From positions 99,365 through 163,364 of the forward strand of contig NZ_JAMOKO010000003.1 in assembly GCF_023656745.1 (NCBI RefSeq): a stretch of 64,000 bases of DNA, read 5' to 3'. The notes beneath the pieces are model-generated. The model worked only from the letters and a program-made list of their open reading frames with translations. It did no database searches and was not told the DNA's origin. Position 1 is the first letter of the stretch, and each line of letters opens with the position of its first letter. The position numbers and the translations under genes were made by a program. Origin of the DNA: Collinsella sp. BG-O-102. Lineage in GTDB: Bacteria; Actinomycetota; Coriobacteriia; Coriobacteriales; Coriobacteriaceae. Below, in pieces: positions 54,401-61,990 of the stretch.

Positions 54401-54701
54401 TATCGACATCGCGCAGATGTGCCTTGCCATCGATGCCCGCACGCCGGTTGACGAGCGCTCGGTGGCAAGCGGTCTGGGAATCTTCGAAGAGCTTGGCTTC
54501 TGTCGCGTTTCGGGGTTTGATGACACCCGTCGCATTGCGATGGCCGAAAACCCCGGCCGTGTGCAATTGAGCAGGTCAATCCGCTATTTGGAGGGCTTGC
54601 GCTCGCGCATGGAGTTCTCGGCTTTCCGGAGTTGGGCGCTTGATTCGTGCGCTTCTGATATGCTAGCCAAAGTTAACCGCCCGATCGTACCGCGGGCCTA
54701 G
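51414..54701 (+). CDS. recJ: RecJ exonuclease fused to a RecQ-like helicase (1095 aa)
   Basis: The N-terminal half is RecJ: HIAVFGDFDVDGITSTCLL (DHH motif I, D91), VTVDNGIA, VTDHHEPSDQVP (DHH), then the DHHA1 part with SGRSVGKVNLFDAVERCSDL and GGHAGAVGVTI, and an OB-like region. From residue ~610 a RecQ-type SF2 helicase begins: VLAVMGTGRGKSLIFHVHAA (Walker A ~646), VVIDEAHHAG (~752), ATATATAPVV, STSAFGEGVNLPD and NQMSGRAGRDGQ. A one-chain 5'-3' ssDNA nuclease plus 3'-5' helicase would couple unwinding and resection. ATG at 51414; GTG at 51369 is possible. Confidence 0.9.
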   Translation: MSSLKTTHRWAVAQQNPELEKELSAGLGIPGLVARIMVAHGIGSIKEGQLFLTPSLDRDWADPLIIPGMSVVADRVERAIRNHEHIAVFGDFDVDGITSTCLLTEALRTFGADVTPFIPHRFDEGYGLSRAALDRVNELARPQLIVTVDNGIAAKEEVSYLESLGIELVVTDHHEPSDQVPQGVPLTDPKLEDEGPSRELAGAGVALKLVQVLGERLGKPSYWRSLIEVAALGTVSDMMPLTPENRALVAEGIQQMRVTARPGYIALAALAKADLSSITADGLSFSLIPRLNAAGRMADPKLALDLLLARDPIEASALAAELEEINRQRREIEAELTRDAMAKVEETYDGGRAIVVGGEGWHEGVKGIVASRLTNRYHVPALLFSIEDGIARGSGRSVGKVNLFDAVERCSDLLIRRGGHAGAVGVTIEASKLDEFRRRLSAVLSELPAEDFEDTDEVAATVDLSELNIETIEQISRLEPFGQGNKVPLLAAEGVTMCDRAVVGKTGEHMRFVATDGAASVPAIMFRVPQIDKLINCDSAVDLVFEAVAEHWQGRVKPKLMIKDVLVRDTAAPNIDDPACELRRGVQPADSGLRLESRKRETLAQLSYTELTRSLIHSFIGSNQPHRAQVEALDALADHQSVLAVMGTGRGKSLIFHVHAAREAVLRGRASIFVYPLRALVADQAYHLSSTMAALGIGVGVLTGETVEAARDDVFAGLASGRTGIVLTTPEFLSIHRDRFARSGRIGFVVIDEAHHAGLAKGGDRSAYLDMPDILKALGDPVVLAATATATAPVVAELARVLPITRTVVDETVRENLRLEDDRDLASRENRLVSIVATGEKTVIYVNSRDQSVALAKTLRKRVPDCATRIAFYNAGLARSDRRRVEEAFRDGSLSCIVSTSAFGEGVNLPDIRHVVLYHMPFGSIEFNQMSGRAGRDGQPAVIHLLYSSRDARINERLLDCYAPERDELVTLYRALQTMWRSNRGKTGADSFSASDIDIAQMCLAIDARTPVDERSVASGLGIFEELGFCRVSGFDDTRRIAMAENPGRVQLSRSIRYLEGLRSRMEFSAFRSWALDSCASDMLAKVNRPIVPRA

Positions 54702-54716
54702 GGGAAGGGGACCTCG

Positions 54717-57077
54717 ATGGATGCCGCAGCCCGTACCGCCCATGATTCCACCCTCCAACCGTTCTCGGAGATGGAGCACTATAAGCATGCCGATGAGCTG
54801 CCGCCCGAGATTATGGCGGACAGCTACGACAAGCTGGAGCGCCTGTGCCTCAAATATATGAATGAGGACGACTTCTCCAAGGTGGAGCAGGCCTATTGCT
54901 TTGCTGCCGAGAAGCACTGCAACCAAAAGCGCCGTTCGGGTGAGATGTACATCAACCATCCCGTCGAGGTGGCCATCATTTTGGCCGATCTCAAGATGGA
55001 CTGCGATGTGGTGTGCGCCGCGCTGCTGCACGATACCGTCGAGGATACCGAGACCTCGCTCGCCGATGTGTCCGGCCTGTTTGGCGATACGGTTGCCGAG
55101 CTCGTCGATGGCGTGACCAAGCTCACCAACATCGAAGTCGATAGCATGGACGAGAAGCAGGCGCTTACGCTGCGCAAGATGTTCCTCGCCATGTCCAAGG
55201 ACATCCGCGTCATTATCGTCAAACTTGCCGACCGTCTGCACAACATGCGCACCCTTGCAGCCCTGCGTGAGGACCGTCGCCTGTTTAAGGCTCGCGAGAC
55301 CATGGACGTGTATGCGCCCCTGGCCGACCGTCTGGGCATGAGCTCTATTAAGTGGGAGCTCGAGGACCTGTCCTTCTTCTACCTTGAGCCCGACGCCTAC
55401 CAGCGCATCGCGCGCATGGTGGCGGAGTCTCGTGAGGTCCGTGAGCGCTATCTGGCCGAGACCATCAAGACGCTCACCGACGAGCTCAACCGCATCGGCC
55501 TGGAGGGCTTCCAGATCAATGGCCGCTCCAAGCACTATTGGTCCATCTACCAAAAGATGAAGCGCAAGGGCAAGGAGTTCTCCGAGATCTACGACCTGGT
55601 GGCACTGCGCGTCATCACGCATTCGGTGCGCGATTGCTACTCCACGCTCGGCGCGGTGCATACACTGTGGCACCCCATGCCCGGTCGCTTTAAAGACTAT
55701 ATCGCCATGCCCAAGGTTAATAACTACCAGTCGCTCCACACGACGGTTATCGGCCCCACGGCCCGCCCGCTCGAGATTCAGATTCGAACCTATGAGATGC
55801 ATGAGCAGGCCGAGTACGGCATTGCCGCCCACTGGCTCTATAAGAAGTCGGGCGGATCGTCTGCGTCTAAGACCAATGATGCCCAGCGTCTGGACGACCA
55901 GATTAACTGGCTCAAACATTCGCTCGATTGGGCAGCGTCTGATGAGATTACGGACGCCAAGGAATACCTGCACTCGCTGAAGGTTGATCTGTTCGATCAG
56001 GAGATCTTTGTCTTTACACCCAAGGGCGAGGTCATGGCGCTTCGTGCCGGCTCCACGCCGCTCGACTTTGCCTACGCCGTTCACACCGAGGTGGGCAACC
56101 ACTGCGTCGGCGCTAAGATCAACGGTGCGGTGGCCCCGCTCACGCACGAAATCAAGACGGGCGACCGCGTTGAAATCCTGACCAACAAGAGTTCCAAGCC
56201 GTCGCGTGATTGGCTCAAGATCGTTAAGACTCCTTCGGCCAAGTCAAAGATTCGCCGTTATTTCGCCGCCGCGACCAAAGACGATGACGCTGCTGCCGGC
56301 CGCGATATACTGGCCAAGGACCTGCGCAAGCGCGGGTATGGCATCTCTACGCCGCGATCCACGCGTGCGCTCAACGCCGTGGCGGAGCAGTTTAACTACA
56401 AGCAGCTTGAGGACCTGTTTGCCGCCGTCGGCGCCGGCAAGGTTGCCCCGCGCGCTGTGGGTAACAAGGTCGAGCAAATCTTGGACCCCAAGCCCGAGGA
56501 ACAGGTCACCAAGGCCGAGGCTATCGCCGAGGTCGTGAAACAGCCGGCCCGCGGCTCCAACCGCAAGCCGCAAAAGCGTGGCAAGAGCGCCAGCAACGGC
56601 ATTATCGTCAAGGGCGAGAGCAACAGCGGACTGCTGGTCCGTCTGGCGCATTGCTGTAATCCGGTGACGGGCGACGATATCGTCGGCTTCATCACGCGCG
56701 GTCGTGGCGTTTCGGTGCATCGCGCCAACTGCCCCAACGTCAAGGGTCTTATGGAGCATCCCGAGCGCATGATCGAAGTGGAGTGGGACGGCGCTGCCGA
56801 CACCCTCTTCCAGGTCGAGATCGTGGTCGAGTGCCTGGACCGCATGGGCCTGCTCAAGGATGTCACCATTGCCATTGGCGATGCGGGCGGCAATATCCTT
56901 TCTGCCGCCACGTCGACCAACCGCGAGGGTATTGCAACCCTACGCTTTATGGTCGAGATCTCGGACGCGAGTGGGCTGGATCCGCTGCTAGCCTCCATCA
57001 GCAGCGTTGACTCGGTCTACGACGCGCGCCGCCTGATGCCCGGCGAGGGTGGAGCCCAGCTTAAGCGCCGCGTTTAG
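54717..57077 (+). CDS. rel: Bifunctional (p)ppGpp synthetase/hydrolase (786 aa)
   Basis: Stringent-response enzyme Rel/RSH. The HD hydrolase has YINHPVEVAIILADLKMDCD and AALLHDTVEDT; the synthetase has GRSKHYWSIYQKMKRKGKEF, SEIYDLVALRVI and YQSLHTTVIGPTARPLEIQIRT (cut here as motif pieces). TGS (VFTPKGEVMALRAGSTPLDF) and a C-terminal ACT domain are present. HD and synthetase residues look intact, so both activities are expected. ATG after GAAGGGGA, 15 bases after the RecJ-RecQ stop, so probably the same transcript. Confidence 0.95.
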   Translation: MDAAARTAHDSTLQPFSEMEHYKHADELPPEIMADSYDKLERLCLKYMNEDDFSKVEQAYCFAAEKHCNQKRRSGEMYINHPVEVAIILADLKMDCDVVCAALLHDTVEDTETSLADVSGLFGDTVAELVDGVTKLTNIEVDSMDEKQALTLRKMFLAMSKDIRVIIVKLADRLHNMRTLAALREDRRLFKARETMDVYAPLADRLGMSSIKWELEDLSFFYLEPDAYQRIARMVAESREVRERYLAETIKTLTDELNRIGLEGFQINGRSKHYWSIYQKMKRKGKEFSEIYDLVALRVITHSVRDCYSTLGAVHTLWHPMPGRFKDYIAMPKVNNYQSLHTTVIGPTARPLEIQIRTYEMHEQAEYGIAAHWLYKKSGGSSASKTNDAQRLDDQINWLKHSLDWAASDEITDAKEYLHSLKVDLFDQEIFVFTPKGEVMALRAGSTPLDFAYAVHTEVGNHCVGAKINGAVAPLTHEIKTGDRVEILTNKSSKPSRDWLKIVKTPSAKSKIRRYFAAATKDDDAAAGRDILAKDLRKRGYGISTPRSTRALNAVAEQFNYKQLEDLFAAVGAGKVAPRAVGNKVEQILDPKPEEQVTKAEAIAEVVKQPARGSNRKPQKRGKSASNGIIVKGESNSGLLVRLAHCCNPVTGDDIVGFITRGRGVSVHRANCPNVKGLMEHPERMIEVEWDGAADTLFQVEIVVECLDRMGLLKDVTIAIGDAGGNILSAATSTNREGIATLRFMVEISDASGLDPLLASISSVDSVYDARRLMPGEGGAQLKRRV

Positions 57078-57114
57078 TCGCGACGAACGTGCCACATTAT
57101 CGATATTCGCTACA

Positions 57115-57140
57115 CTCGAGGCATCGTTTGATGCCTCGAG
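57115..57140 (+). other. Perfect 11-bp inverted repeat upstream of the MBL hydrolase
   Basis: CTCGAGGCATC / GATGCCTCGAG with a GTTT loop. It starts just inside TACACT, a possible -10 of the next gene, and is followed by TTCTATAG rather than T's, so an operator or 5'-UTR structure is as likely as a rel terminator. Confidence 0.5.
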
Positions 57141-57161
57141 TTCTATAGAGAGGAGAGGGAC

Positions 57162-57845
57162 ATGAGTGGTGTGTCCTTGGATGTAACTCCCAAGGGATCG
57201 GTCGAGATCGAGACGCTCGTAAACGGTCCCATTCAGACCAATAGCTATGCTGTTATTTCGGACAATGAGTGTGTGATTATCGACCCCGCATGGGAAGGCG
57301 AGCGCTTGGTAGAGCATATTCGAGCCAAGCATCCCGGCGTACGCATGCTTGGCGCCGTATGCACTCATGGCCATGCCGATCATGTTGGTGGTGTTGCCGG
57401 CGTGCGAACCACCGTTGGCGAGGGCTGTCAGTATGAGCTGTGTGCTAAGGATGTGGCGGTGCCGCATGCGAACATCGAGGAACAGCGAGCTATGTGGGGC
57501 ATTGAGACGCCCGACCCTGGGGAGCCGACGCGCCTGCTCGCCCAGGGCGATGCTCTCGAGGTGGGCGATATCTGCCTGCAGGTGATCGAGACACCAGGGC
57601 ATACGCCGGGCGGGATCGTCTTGTTTGCTGCCACCGAGCAGGGGAACATCGCCTTTGTGGGCGACACCCTGTTTCCGGGTGGGCACGGCCGCACCGATCT
57701 TTCCGGCGGAGACGAGGCGGCGATTCTGCGCTCGCTCTCCAAGCTCGCCCGGCTTCTTCCGCCCGACACCGTTTGCTTAACCGGCCATGGCGATTCGACC
57801 ACCATGGCACGCGAGCTCATGCAGAACACTTTCATGCAGGTGTAG
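57162..57845 (+). CDS. MBL-fold metallo-hydrolase, glyoxalase II-like (227 aa)
   Basis: Metal-binding motif THGHADHVGGV (HxHxDH) near residues 67-77, LQVIETPGHTPGGIV, FVGDTLFPGGHGRTDL and the last ligand in CLTGHGDSTTM. These are the four usual sites of MBL hydrolases of the glyoxalase II/YcbL type that hydrolyse thioesters. ATG with GAGAGGAGAGG. It stands between rel and fba with its own likely promoter; the exact substrate is unknown. Confidence 0.88.
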   Translation: MSGVSLDVTPKGSVEIETLVNGPIQTNSYAVISDNECVIIDPAWEGERLVEHIRAKHPGVRMLGAVCTHGHADHVGGVAGVRTTVGEGCQYELCAKDVAVPHANIEEQRAMWGIETPDPGEPTRLLAQGDALEVGDICLQVIETPGHTPGGIVLFAATEQGNIAFVGDTLFPGGHGRTDLSGGDEAAILRSLSKLARLLPPDTVCLTGHGDSTTMARELMQNTFMQV

Positions 57846-57972
57846 CTTTATAGTCAGCTTCTAAAGCACGAGAAGCGTCTAAACGTCAAGCTATTTTTCC
57901 CCAACGGGTCGATTCCGTAGGGCAAACGGTCAAAAAAAGTCTGTTTGGACGATATTCGTGAACAAACGAACG

Positions 57973-58000
57973 TTTATGCTCGGGTACGCCGTGGTAAAAT
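57973..58000 (+). promoter_or_regulatory. Probable promoter of fba
   Basis: TTTATG (57973-57978), 16-base spacer, TAAAAT (57995-58000), followed after 40 bases by the AGGAGG-preceded ATG. An upstream TTCGT/ACGAA dyad (about 57954-57969) could be an operator. Confidence 0.45.
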
Positions 58001-58040
58001 CTCAGGCGTTATCGGAGCAACCTTACAGGAGGTTTCTTTT

Positions 58041-58907
58041 ATGCTCGTCAACGCAGCAGACATGCTCAAGAAGGCCGAGGCCGGCAAGTACGCTCTCGGT
58101 GCCTTCAACACCAACAACCTCGAGTGGACCCTGGCTATTCTCCAGGCCGCCGAGGAGGCCAAGTCTCCGCTGATCCTTCAGTGCACCGCTGGTGCCGCTA
58201 AGTGGATGGGCGGTTTCAAGGTCTGCGCCGACATGGTCAAGGCTGCCGTCGAGGCCACGGGCGTTACCGTTCCCGTCGCCCTTCACCTCGATCACGGTTC
58301 TTACGAGGACTGCTTCAAGTGCATCGAGGCCGGCTTCACGTCCATCATGTATGACGGCTCTCACGAGGAGACCTTCCAGCTTAACCTCGACCGCACCAAG
58401 GAGCTCGTTGAGCTTGCCCACTCCAAGGGCATGTCCATCGAGGCCGAGGTCGGCGGCATCGGCGGCACCGAGGACGGCGTGACCTCCAACGGCGAGCTCG
58501 CTGACCCCGCTGAGTGCAAGCAGATTGCTGACCTGGGCGTCGACTTCCTCGCCTGCGGCATCGGCAACATCCACGGCGTGTATCCCGCCGACTGGGCTGG
58601 CCTTTCCTTCGAGCGTCTGGGCGAGATCAAGGCTCAGACCGGCGACCTGCCCCTCGTTCTGCACGGTGGTACCGGCATCCCCGAGGATCAGATCAAGAAG
58701 GCCATCTCCCTGGGCATCTCCAAGATCAACGTCAACACCGACCTGCAGCTCGTCTTCGCCAAGGGCGTCCGCGAGTACATCGAGGCTGGCAAGGATCAGC
58801 AGGGCAAGGGCTTTGACCCCCGCAAGCTCCTCAAGCCTGGTCGCGACAACATCGTTGCTCGCACCAAGGAGCTCATGGAGGAGTTTGGCTCCGTCAACAA
58901 GGCGTAA
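58041..58907 (+). CDS. fba: Class II fructose-bisphosphate aldolase (288 aa)
   Basis: Glycolytic/gluconeogenic cleavage of fructose 1,6-bisphosphate. Zn-binding and catalytic motifs are VALHLDHGSYEDCFKCIEAG, SIMYDGSHE, EAEVGGIGG, GIGNIHGVY and VLHGGTGIP, then ISKINVNTDLQLVF. The high use of C-ending preferred codons suits a highly expressed gene. ATG follows AGGAGGTTTCTTTT. Single gene with a large downstream hairpin. Confidence 0.95.
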   Translation: MLVNAADMLKKAEAGKYALGAFNTNNLEWTLAILQAAEEAKSPLILQCTAGAAKWMGGFKVCADMVKAAVEATGVTVPVALHLDHGSYEDCFKCIEAGFTSIMYDGSHEETFQLNLDRTKELVELAHSKGMSIEAEVGGIGGTEDGVTSNGELADPAECKQIADLGVDFLACGIGNIHGVYPADWAGLSFERLGEIKAQTGDLPLVLHGGTGIPEDQIKKAISLGISKINVNTDLQLVFAKGVREYIEAGKDQQGKGFDPRKLLKPGRDNIVARTKELMEEFGSVNKA

Positions 58908-58927
58908 GCGTCGCTAAACTTCCCGCC

Positions 58928-59019
58928 GGAAGCCCCGTCCCCCTACACTGTTTCCTTTGCGCTCACCTGGCTTCGCCAGAAGTCGCGCCAAGGAAACAGT
59001 TCCGGGGGATGGGGCTTCC
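58928..59019. repeat. Very long hairpin (about 35-bp arms) after fba
   Basis: GGAAGCCCCGTCCCCC...CTGTTTCCTTTGCGC on the left pairs with GCGCCAAGGAAACAG...GGGGGATGGGGCTTCC on the right, with a short mismatched bulge. The loop holds its own TGGC/GCCA hairpin. TTTGTTT follows, so it may terminate fba transcription, but the arms are far longer than a terminator needs. Confidence 0.8.
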
Positions 59020-59094
59020 TTTGTTTAACGCCGCAGGGTTACTGGGCTGAATTTATTTATTGACTACCGTTCGGCGGCGTTGATGGCTCCCTTG

Positions 59095-59123
59095 TTGGGG
59101 CTTTCTTTTTATCTCGCTACAAT
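59095..59123 (+). promoter_or_regulatory. Promoter of the transglutaminase-like gene
   Basis: TTGGGG (59095-59100), 17-base T-rich spacer, TACAAT (59118-59123), 35 bases before the ATG. Confidence 0.55.
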
Positions 59124-59158
59124 GGGCTTCAAGCGTTCTAGTGACTTGGAGTTTTGGT

Positions 59159-60592
59159 ATGGCTGTTATTGATGTGCTGCCTTCGGATGGGAAGGTTATT
59201 GGCGAGGGTCCTGTTGGTTGCTCTGTTGATGTTTGCTGTGATGACTTTCGTCATCTCGATATTGGACTGCCGCCTGAGATTCTTCGTCTCAAGGATGCCG
59301 GGTATTTGACGCAGGCTGTTGCTGCTTGCGATCGCCTTCTGGAGCAGAACCCTGAGCCTTCGCTGGCTGCTTGTGTTCGTGCCGAACGGTATCGCATGCT
59401 CGAGACGCCGCTTCATTTTTCGGTGTCGCGCGATCAGGCTATTGCGATGATTCGCGAGGAGTGGCCAGAGTTTACCGAAGAGCAGCTTGACGACCTGATC
59501 AATCGTAAGCGTATTGACTGGCGCTTTATCGATGGCGAGCTGTTCGTTCTCGACAATTTCCTCGATTCGCTTCGCGTGTACCCCAAGGAGGTTCCGGGCC
59601 TGCGTCCCGATTCTGCGGACGGCATCGCGCTGCGTAACCAGATGCTCAGGGAGATGGAGTCGCAAAACGGGTTGGCTCGCGTCATCACGCTTAAGGCATC
59701 CGTGTCTGTCCCTGGAGCTCTGGAGGGAGAGGCTGTTCGCGCGTGGCTACCCGTTGCTGCCGCCTGTCGTCAACAGTCTCAAATCGAGGTTCTCGATATG
59801 ACGTCGGGGGGTACCGTTGCCCCTGAAAACGTTTCGGCTCGCGCTGCCTCTTGGACATCTTCGACTGAACATTCATTCTCGGTGACCTATCGCTATCACG
59901 TCGATGCCGCCTATTGCGATATCTATGGTGGCGCGCTCCCATCGCATCCCTGTATGGACGCGCCACTGCCCGAGGACACCTCCGAGGACCGTCCGCACAT
60001 TGCGTTCACGCCGTACATGCGACAGTTGACGGAGCGTGTTATTGACGGTCTCGAGAATCCGCTCGATCGCGCTCGTGCTATCTATGATTACCTGACACAG
60101 CATATTGACTATCGCTATCAGCCACCGTACCTGCTTTTGGGCTCCATCGCCGATGACTGTGCACACTCGCTCCGCGGCGATTGCGGCGTTATGGCGCTCA
60201 CGTTTATCACCATGTGCCGCATCGCGGGCGTGCCCGCCCGCTGGCAGAGTGGCCTGTATGTTGCGCCTGATTCGGTGGGGCCGCACGACTGGGCAGAGTT
60301 CTATACGCCGCAAACCGGGTGGCTCAACGCCGACGTGTCATTTGGATCTTCTGCTCGCAGGATGGGGGAGGAGTGGCGCCGCCATCACTACTTTGGCAAT
60401 CTCGACCCGTGGCGTATGGTGGCCAACAATCGATTCCAGGCAGAGTTTGAGCCCTCTTTCGACGGCATGCGCGAGGACCCTTACGATAACCAGATGGGTG
60501 AGGCTTCGGTCGACGGTCGCGGGTGCCGTCAGCGTGAGATGCTCCGCACGGTCGAACTCATCGAAATGCTCGAAGTTCCATTTTCGGACTAA
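59159..60592 (+). CDS. Transglutaminase-like cysteine protease-fold protein (477 aa)
   Basis: The C-terminal half has the transglutaminase-core triad: Cys in RGDCGVMALTFITMCRIAGV, His in HDWAEFYTPQTGW and Asp in NADVSFG. The N-terminal ~170 residues are helical (EILRLKDAGYLTQAVAACDR, EEWPEFTEEQLDDLINRKRI) and the middle is beta-rich. No signal peptide is present, so it acts in the cytoplasm unless exported otherwise. Family members can be proteases, amidases or transferases. ATG at 59159 with GGAG 8 bases upstream. Confidence 0.85.
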   Translation: MAVIDVLPSDGKVIGEGPVGCSVDVCCDDFRHLDIGLPPEILRLKDAGYLTQAVAACDRLLEQNPEPSLAACVRAERYRMLETPLHFSVSRDQAIAMIREEWPEFTEEQLDDLINRKRIDWRFIDGELFVLDNFLDSLRVYPKEVPGLRPDSADGIALRNQMLREMESQNGLARVITLKASVSVPGALEGEAVRAWLPVAAACRQQSQIEVLDMTSGGTVAPENVSARAASWTSSTEHSFSVTYRYHVDAAYCDIYGGALPSHPCMDAPLPEDTSEDRPHIAFTPYMRQLTERVIDGLENPLDRARAIYDYLTQHIDYRYQPPYLLLGSIADDCAHSLRGDCGVMALTFITMCRIAGVPARWQSGLYVAPDSVGPHDWAEFYTPQTGWLNADVSFGSSARRMGEEWRRHHYFGNLDPWRMVANNRFQAEFEPSFDGMREDPYDNQMGEASVDGRGCRQREMLRTVELIEMLEVPFSD

Positions 60593-60631
60593 TCAACAGA
60601 AAGCTGTGATAAACTAACTCACGCATTACGT

Positions 60632-60718
60632 GCCCGAGTGGCGGAATTGGCAGACGCAGTGGACTCAAAATCCACCGTTGGCAACAACGTGCGAGTTCGA
60701 GTCTCGCCTCGGGCACCA
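60632..60718 (+). tRNA. tRNA-Leu (anticodon CAA)
   Basis: Starts GCCCGAG and ends CTCGGGC-A-CCA with the CCA encoded. D-arm GGCGGAATTGGCAGACGC, anticodon stem GTGGA/TCCAC around the loop CTCAAAA (anticodon CAA), a long variable arm as in class II tRNAs (CGTTGGCAACAACG), and T-arm GCGAG-TTCGAGT-CTCGC. Length 87 bases. Confidence 0.95.
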
Positions 60719-60737
60719 TACATGCAAGTGAGCGTTC

Positions 60738-60760
60738 AAGGGGGTCAAGACCCCCTTTTT
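60738..60760 (+). terminator. Intrinsic terminator of tRNA-Leu
   Basis: AAGGGGGTC / GACCCCCTT with an AA loop and a following T run. Confidence 0.85.
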
Positions 60761-60879
60761 CGTGCCGAACTCGCGTGAGCGCGCGGAGCGTTAAGCAAAC
60801 AGGCCCGTGGCCTGTTTGTAGCGGAGCGTGGCGAGGGCGCCATGCGCCCGAAGCCCGGGGCTTCGCGAAGCGAAGGCCC

Positions 60880-60948
60880 TTCGAGTCTCGCCTCGGGCAC
60901 CATACATGCAACTGAGCGTTCAAGGGGGTCAAGACCCCCTTTTTCGTG
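60880..60948 (+). repeat. Second copy of the tRNA-Leu 3' end plus terminator (69 bp)
   Basis: Copy 1 is 60696-60764 (the last 23 tRNA bases from TTCGAGT through CCA, then the terminator to CGTG); copy 2 is 60880-60948. They differ at one base (CAAGTGAG against CAACTGAG). The 115 bases between hold a strong AAACAGGCC/GGCCTGTTT hairpin and no gene. The layout is that of a partial tRNA duplication or att-like repeats left by an excised element. Confidence 0.85.
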
Positions 60949-61146
60949 TACGTAATGTGATAGCGCACTATACGTGTTATTATTCGCAAGGCGTTGTTCC
61001 CGCAATGCCCTAAAGAGGAACCCGAGGGTTCCCACCTTTTGGCGCCAATGAGCAGCTGACTGGTCATACAACTTAGATTCCCTTCCTCGTATCGAGGATG
61101 TCTATGTGTACGACCTGGTTGCAAAGAAGCGCCGGGTTATTTTTTT
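60949..61146 (+). promoter_or_regulatory. Structured infC leader with attenuator-like terminator
   Basis: Three hairpin elements precede infC: GGAACC/GGTTCC at 61017-61032, CCTCG/CGAGG at 61085-61097, and GACCTGG/CCGGGTT at 61112-61138 directly followed by a T-rich run ending at 61146. The last is terminator-like and only ~20 bases before the infC start. infC-rpmI-rplT operons in Bacillus are controlled by an L20-binding leader; the present leader has the same placement but I could not test a match to that RNA family. Confidence 0.55.
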
Positions 61147-61165
61147 ATGAATGGAGGTAGGGAAA

Positions 61166-61720
61166 ATAGCTAAGTCTGATGACACCCGCATCAACGACGA
61201 GATCACTGCATCTTCGTGCCGTTTGATTGGCGTCGATGGCTCTCAGCTCGGCCTGTTCGCCATCCGCGATGCCCAGCGCGTCGCTGACGATCAGGGTCTC
61301 GACCTGGTCGAGATCGCTCCCAACGCGGAGCCGCCGGTCTGCAAGGTCATGGACTACGGTAAGTTCAAGTACCAGCAGGCCATGAAGGCCAAGGCCGCTC
61401 GTAAGAACCAGTCTAAGGTCGAGGTCAAGGAAATGAAGTTCCGACCCAAGATCGACGTTGGCGATTACGAGACCAAGAAGGGCCACGTTCTGCGTTTCCT
61501 CAAGAAGGGCGCACGCGTTAAGATCACCATCATGTTCCGCGGCCGTGAGATGGCTCACCCGGAGCAGGGTCTTAACGTTCTCGAGCGTCTCGCCGAGGAT
61601 CTCAAGCCTTACGCTACGGTCGAGTCCAAGCCTAAGATGGAAGGCCGTAACATGCTTATGCTGCTCGCCCCGATTAAGGGCGCCTTCGATGAGGATAAAG
61701 CGGCAAGCGATACCAAGTAA
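61166..61720 (+). CDS. infC: Translation initiation factor IF-3, probable ATA start (184 aa)
   Basis: Binds the 30S subunit and proofreads start-codon choice. IF3-N is IAKSDDTRINDEITASSCRL... with LFAIRDAQRVADDQGLDLVE and PVCKVMDYGKFKYQQ; IF3-C has VKEMKFRPKIDVGDYETKKG and ITIMFRGREMAHPEQGL. The only Shine-Dalgarno (GGAGG, 61153-61157) is 8 bases before an ATA at 61166, whereas the in-frame ATG at 61151 overlaps it and has no site of its own. Rare start codons are known for infC and allow autoregulation. First gene of infC-rpmI-rplT. Confidence 0.9.
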   Translation: MAKSDDTRINDEITASSCRLIGVDGSQLGLFAIRDAQRVADDQGLDLVEIAPNAEPPVCKVMDYGKFKYQQAMKAKAARKNQSKVEVKEMKFRPKIDVGDYETKKGHVLRFLKKGARVKITIMFRGREMAHPEQGLNVLERLAEDLKPYATVESKPKMEGRNMLMLLAPIKGAFDEDKAASDTK

Positions 61721-61752
61721 CTAGTGTTCTGTAACCGATTAAGGAGTATTTC

Positions 61753-61944
61753 ATGCCTAAGATGAAGTCCCACAGCGGCACCAAGAAGCGTTTCCGCAAG
61801 ACTGGCACCGGCAAGCTTATGCGCGCCAAGGCTTTCAAGAGCCACATCCTGAGCAAGAAGTCCACCAAGCGTAAGCGTGGCTTCCGTCAGGAGACCGAGA
61901 TCGCCGCTGCCGACCGCAAGGTCATCAAGTCGCGTCTCGCCTAA
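61753..61944 (+). CDS. rpmI: Ribosomal protein L35 (bL35)
   Basis: 63 residues, very basic: [20 protein letters not shown], then [20 protein letters not shown] and a final [10 protein letters not shown], the usual L35 sequence. Start ATG after AAGGAG. Sits 32 bases after infC and 46 before rplT. Confidence 0.97.
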   Translation: MPKMKSHSGTKKRFRKTGTGKLMRAKAFKSHILSKKSTKRKRGFRQETEIAAADRKVIKSRLA

Positions 61945-61990
61945 GTTCGCGTTCCCGTTTTTCGTTTTACCGTCTAGGAGTTGATAGAAC

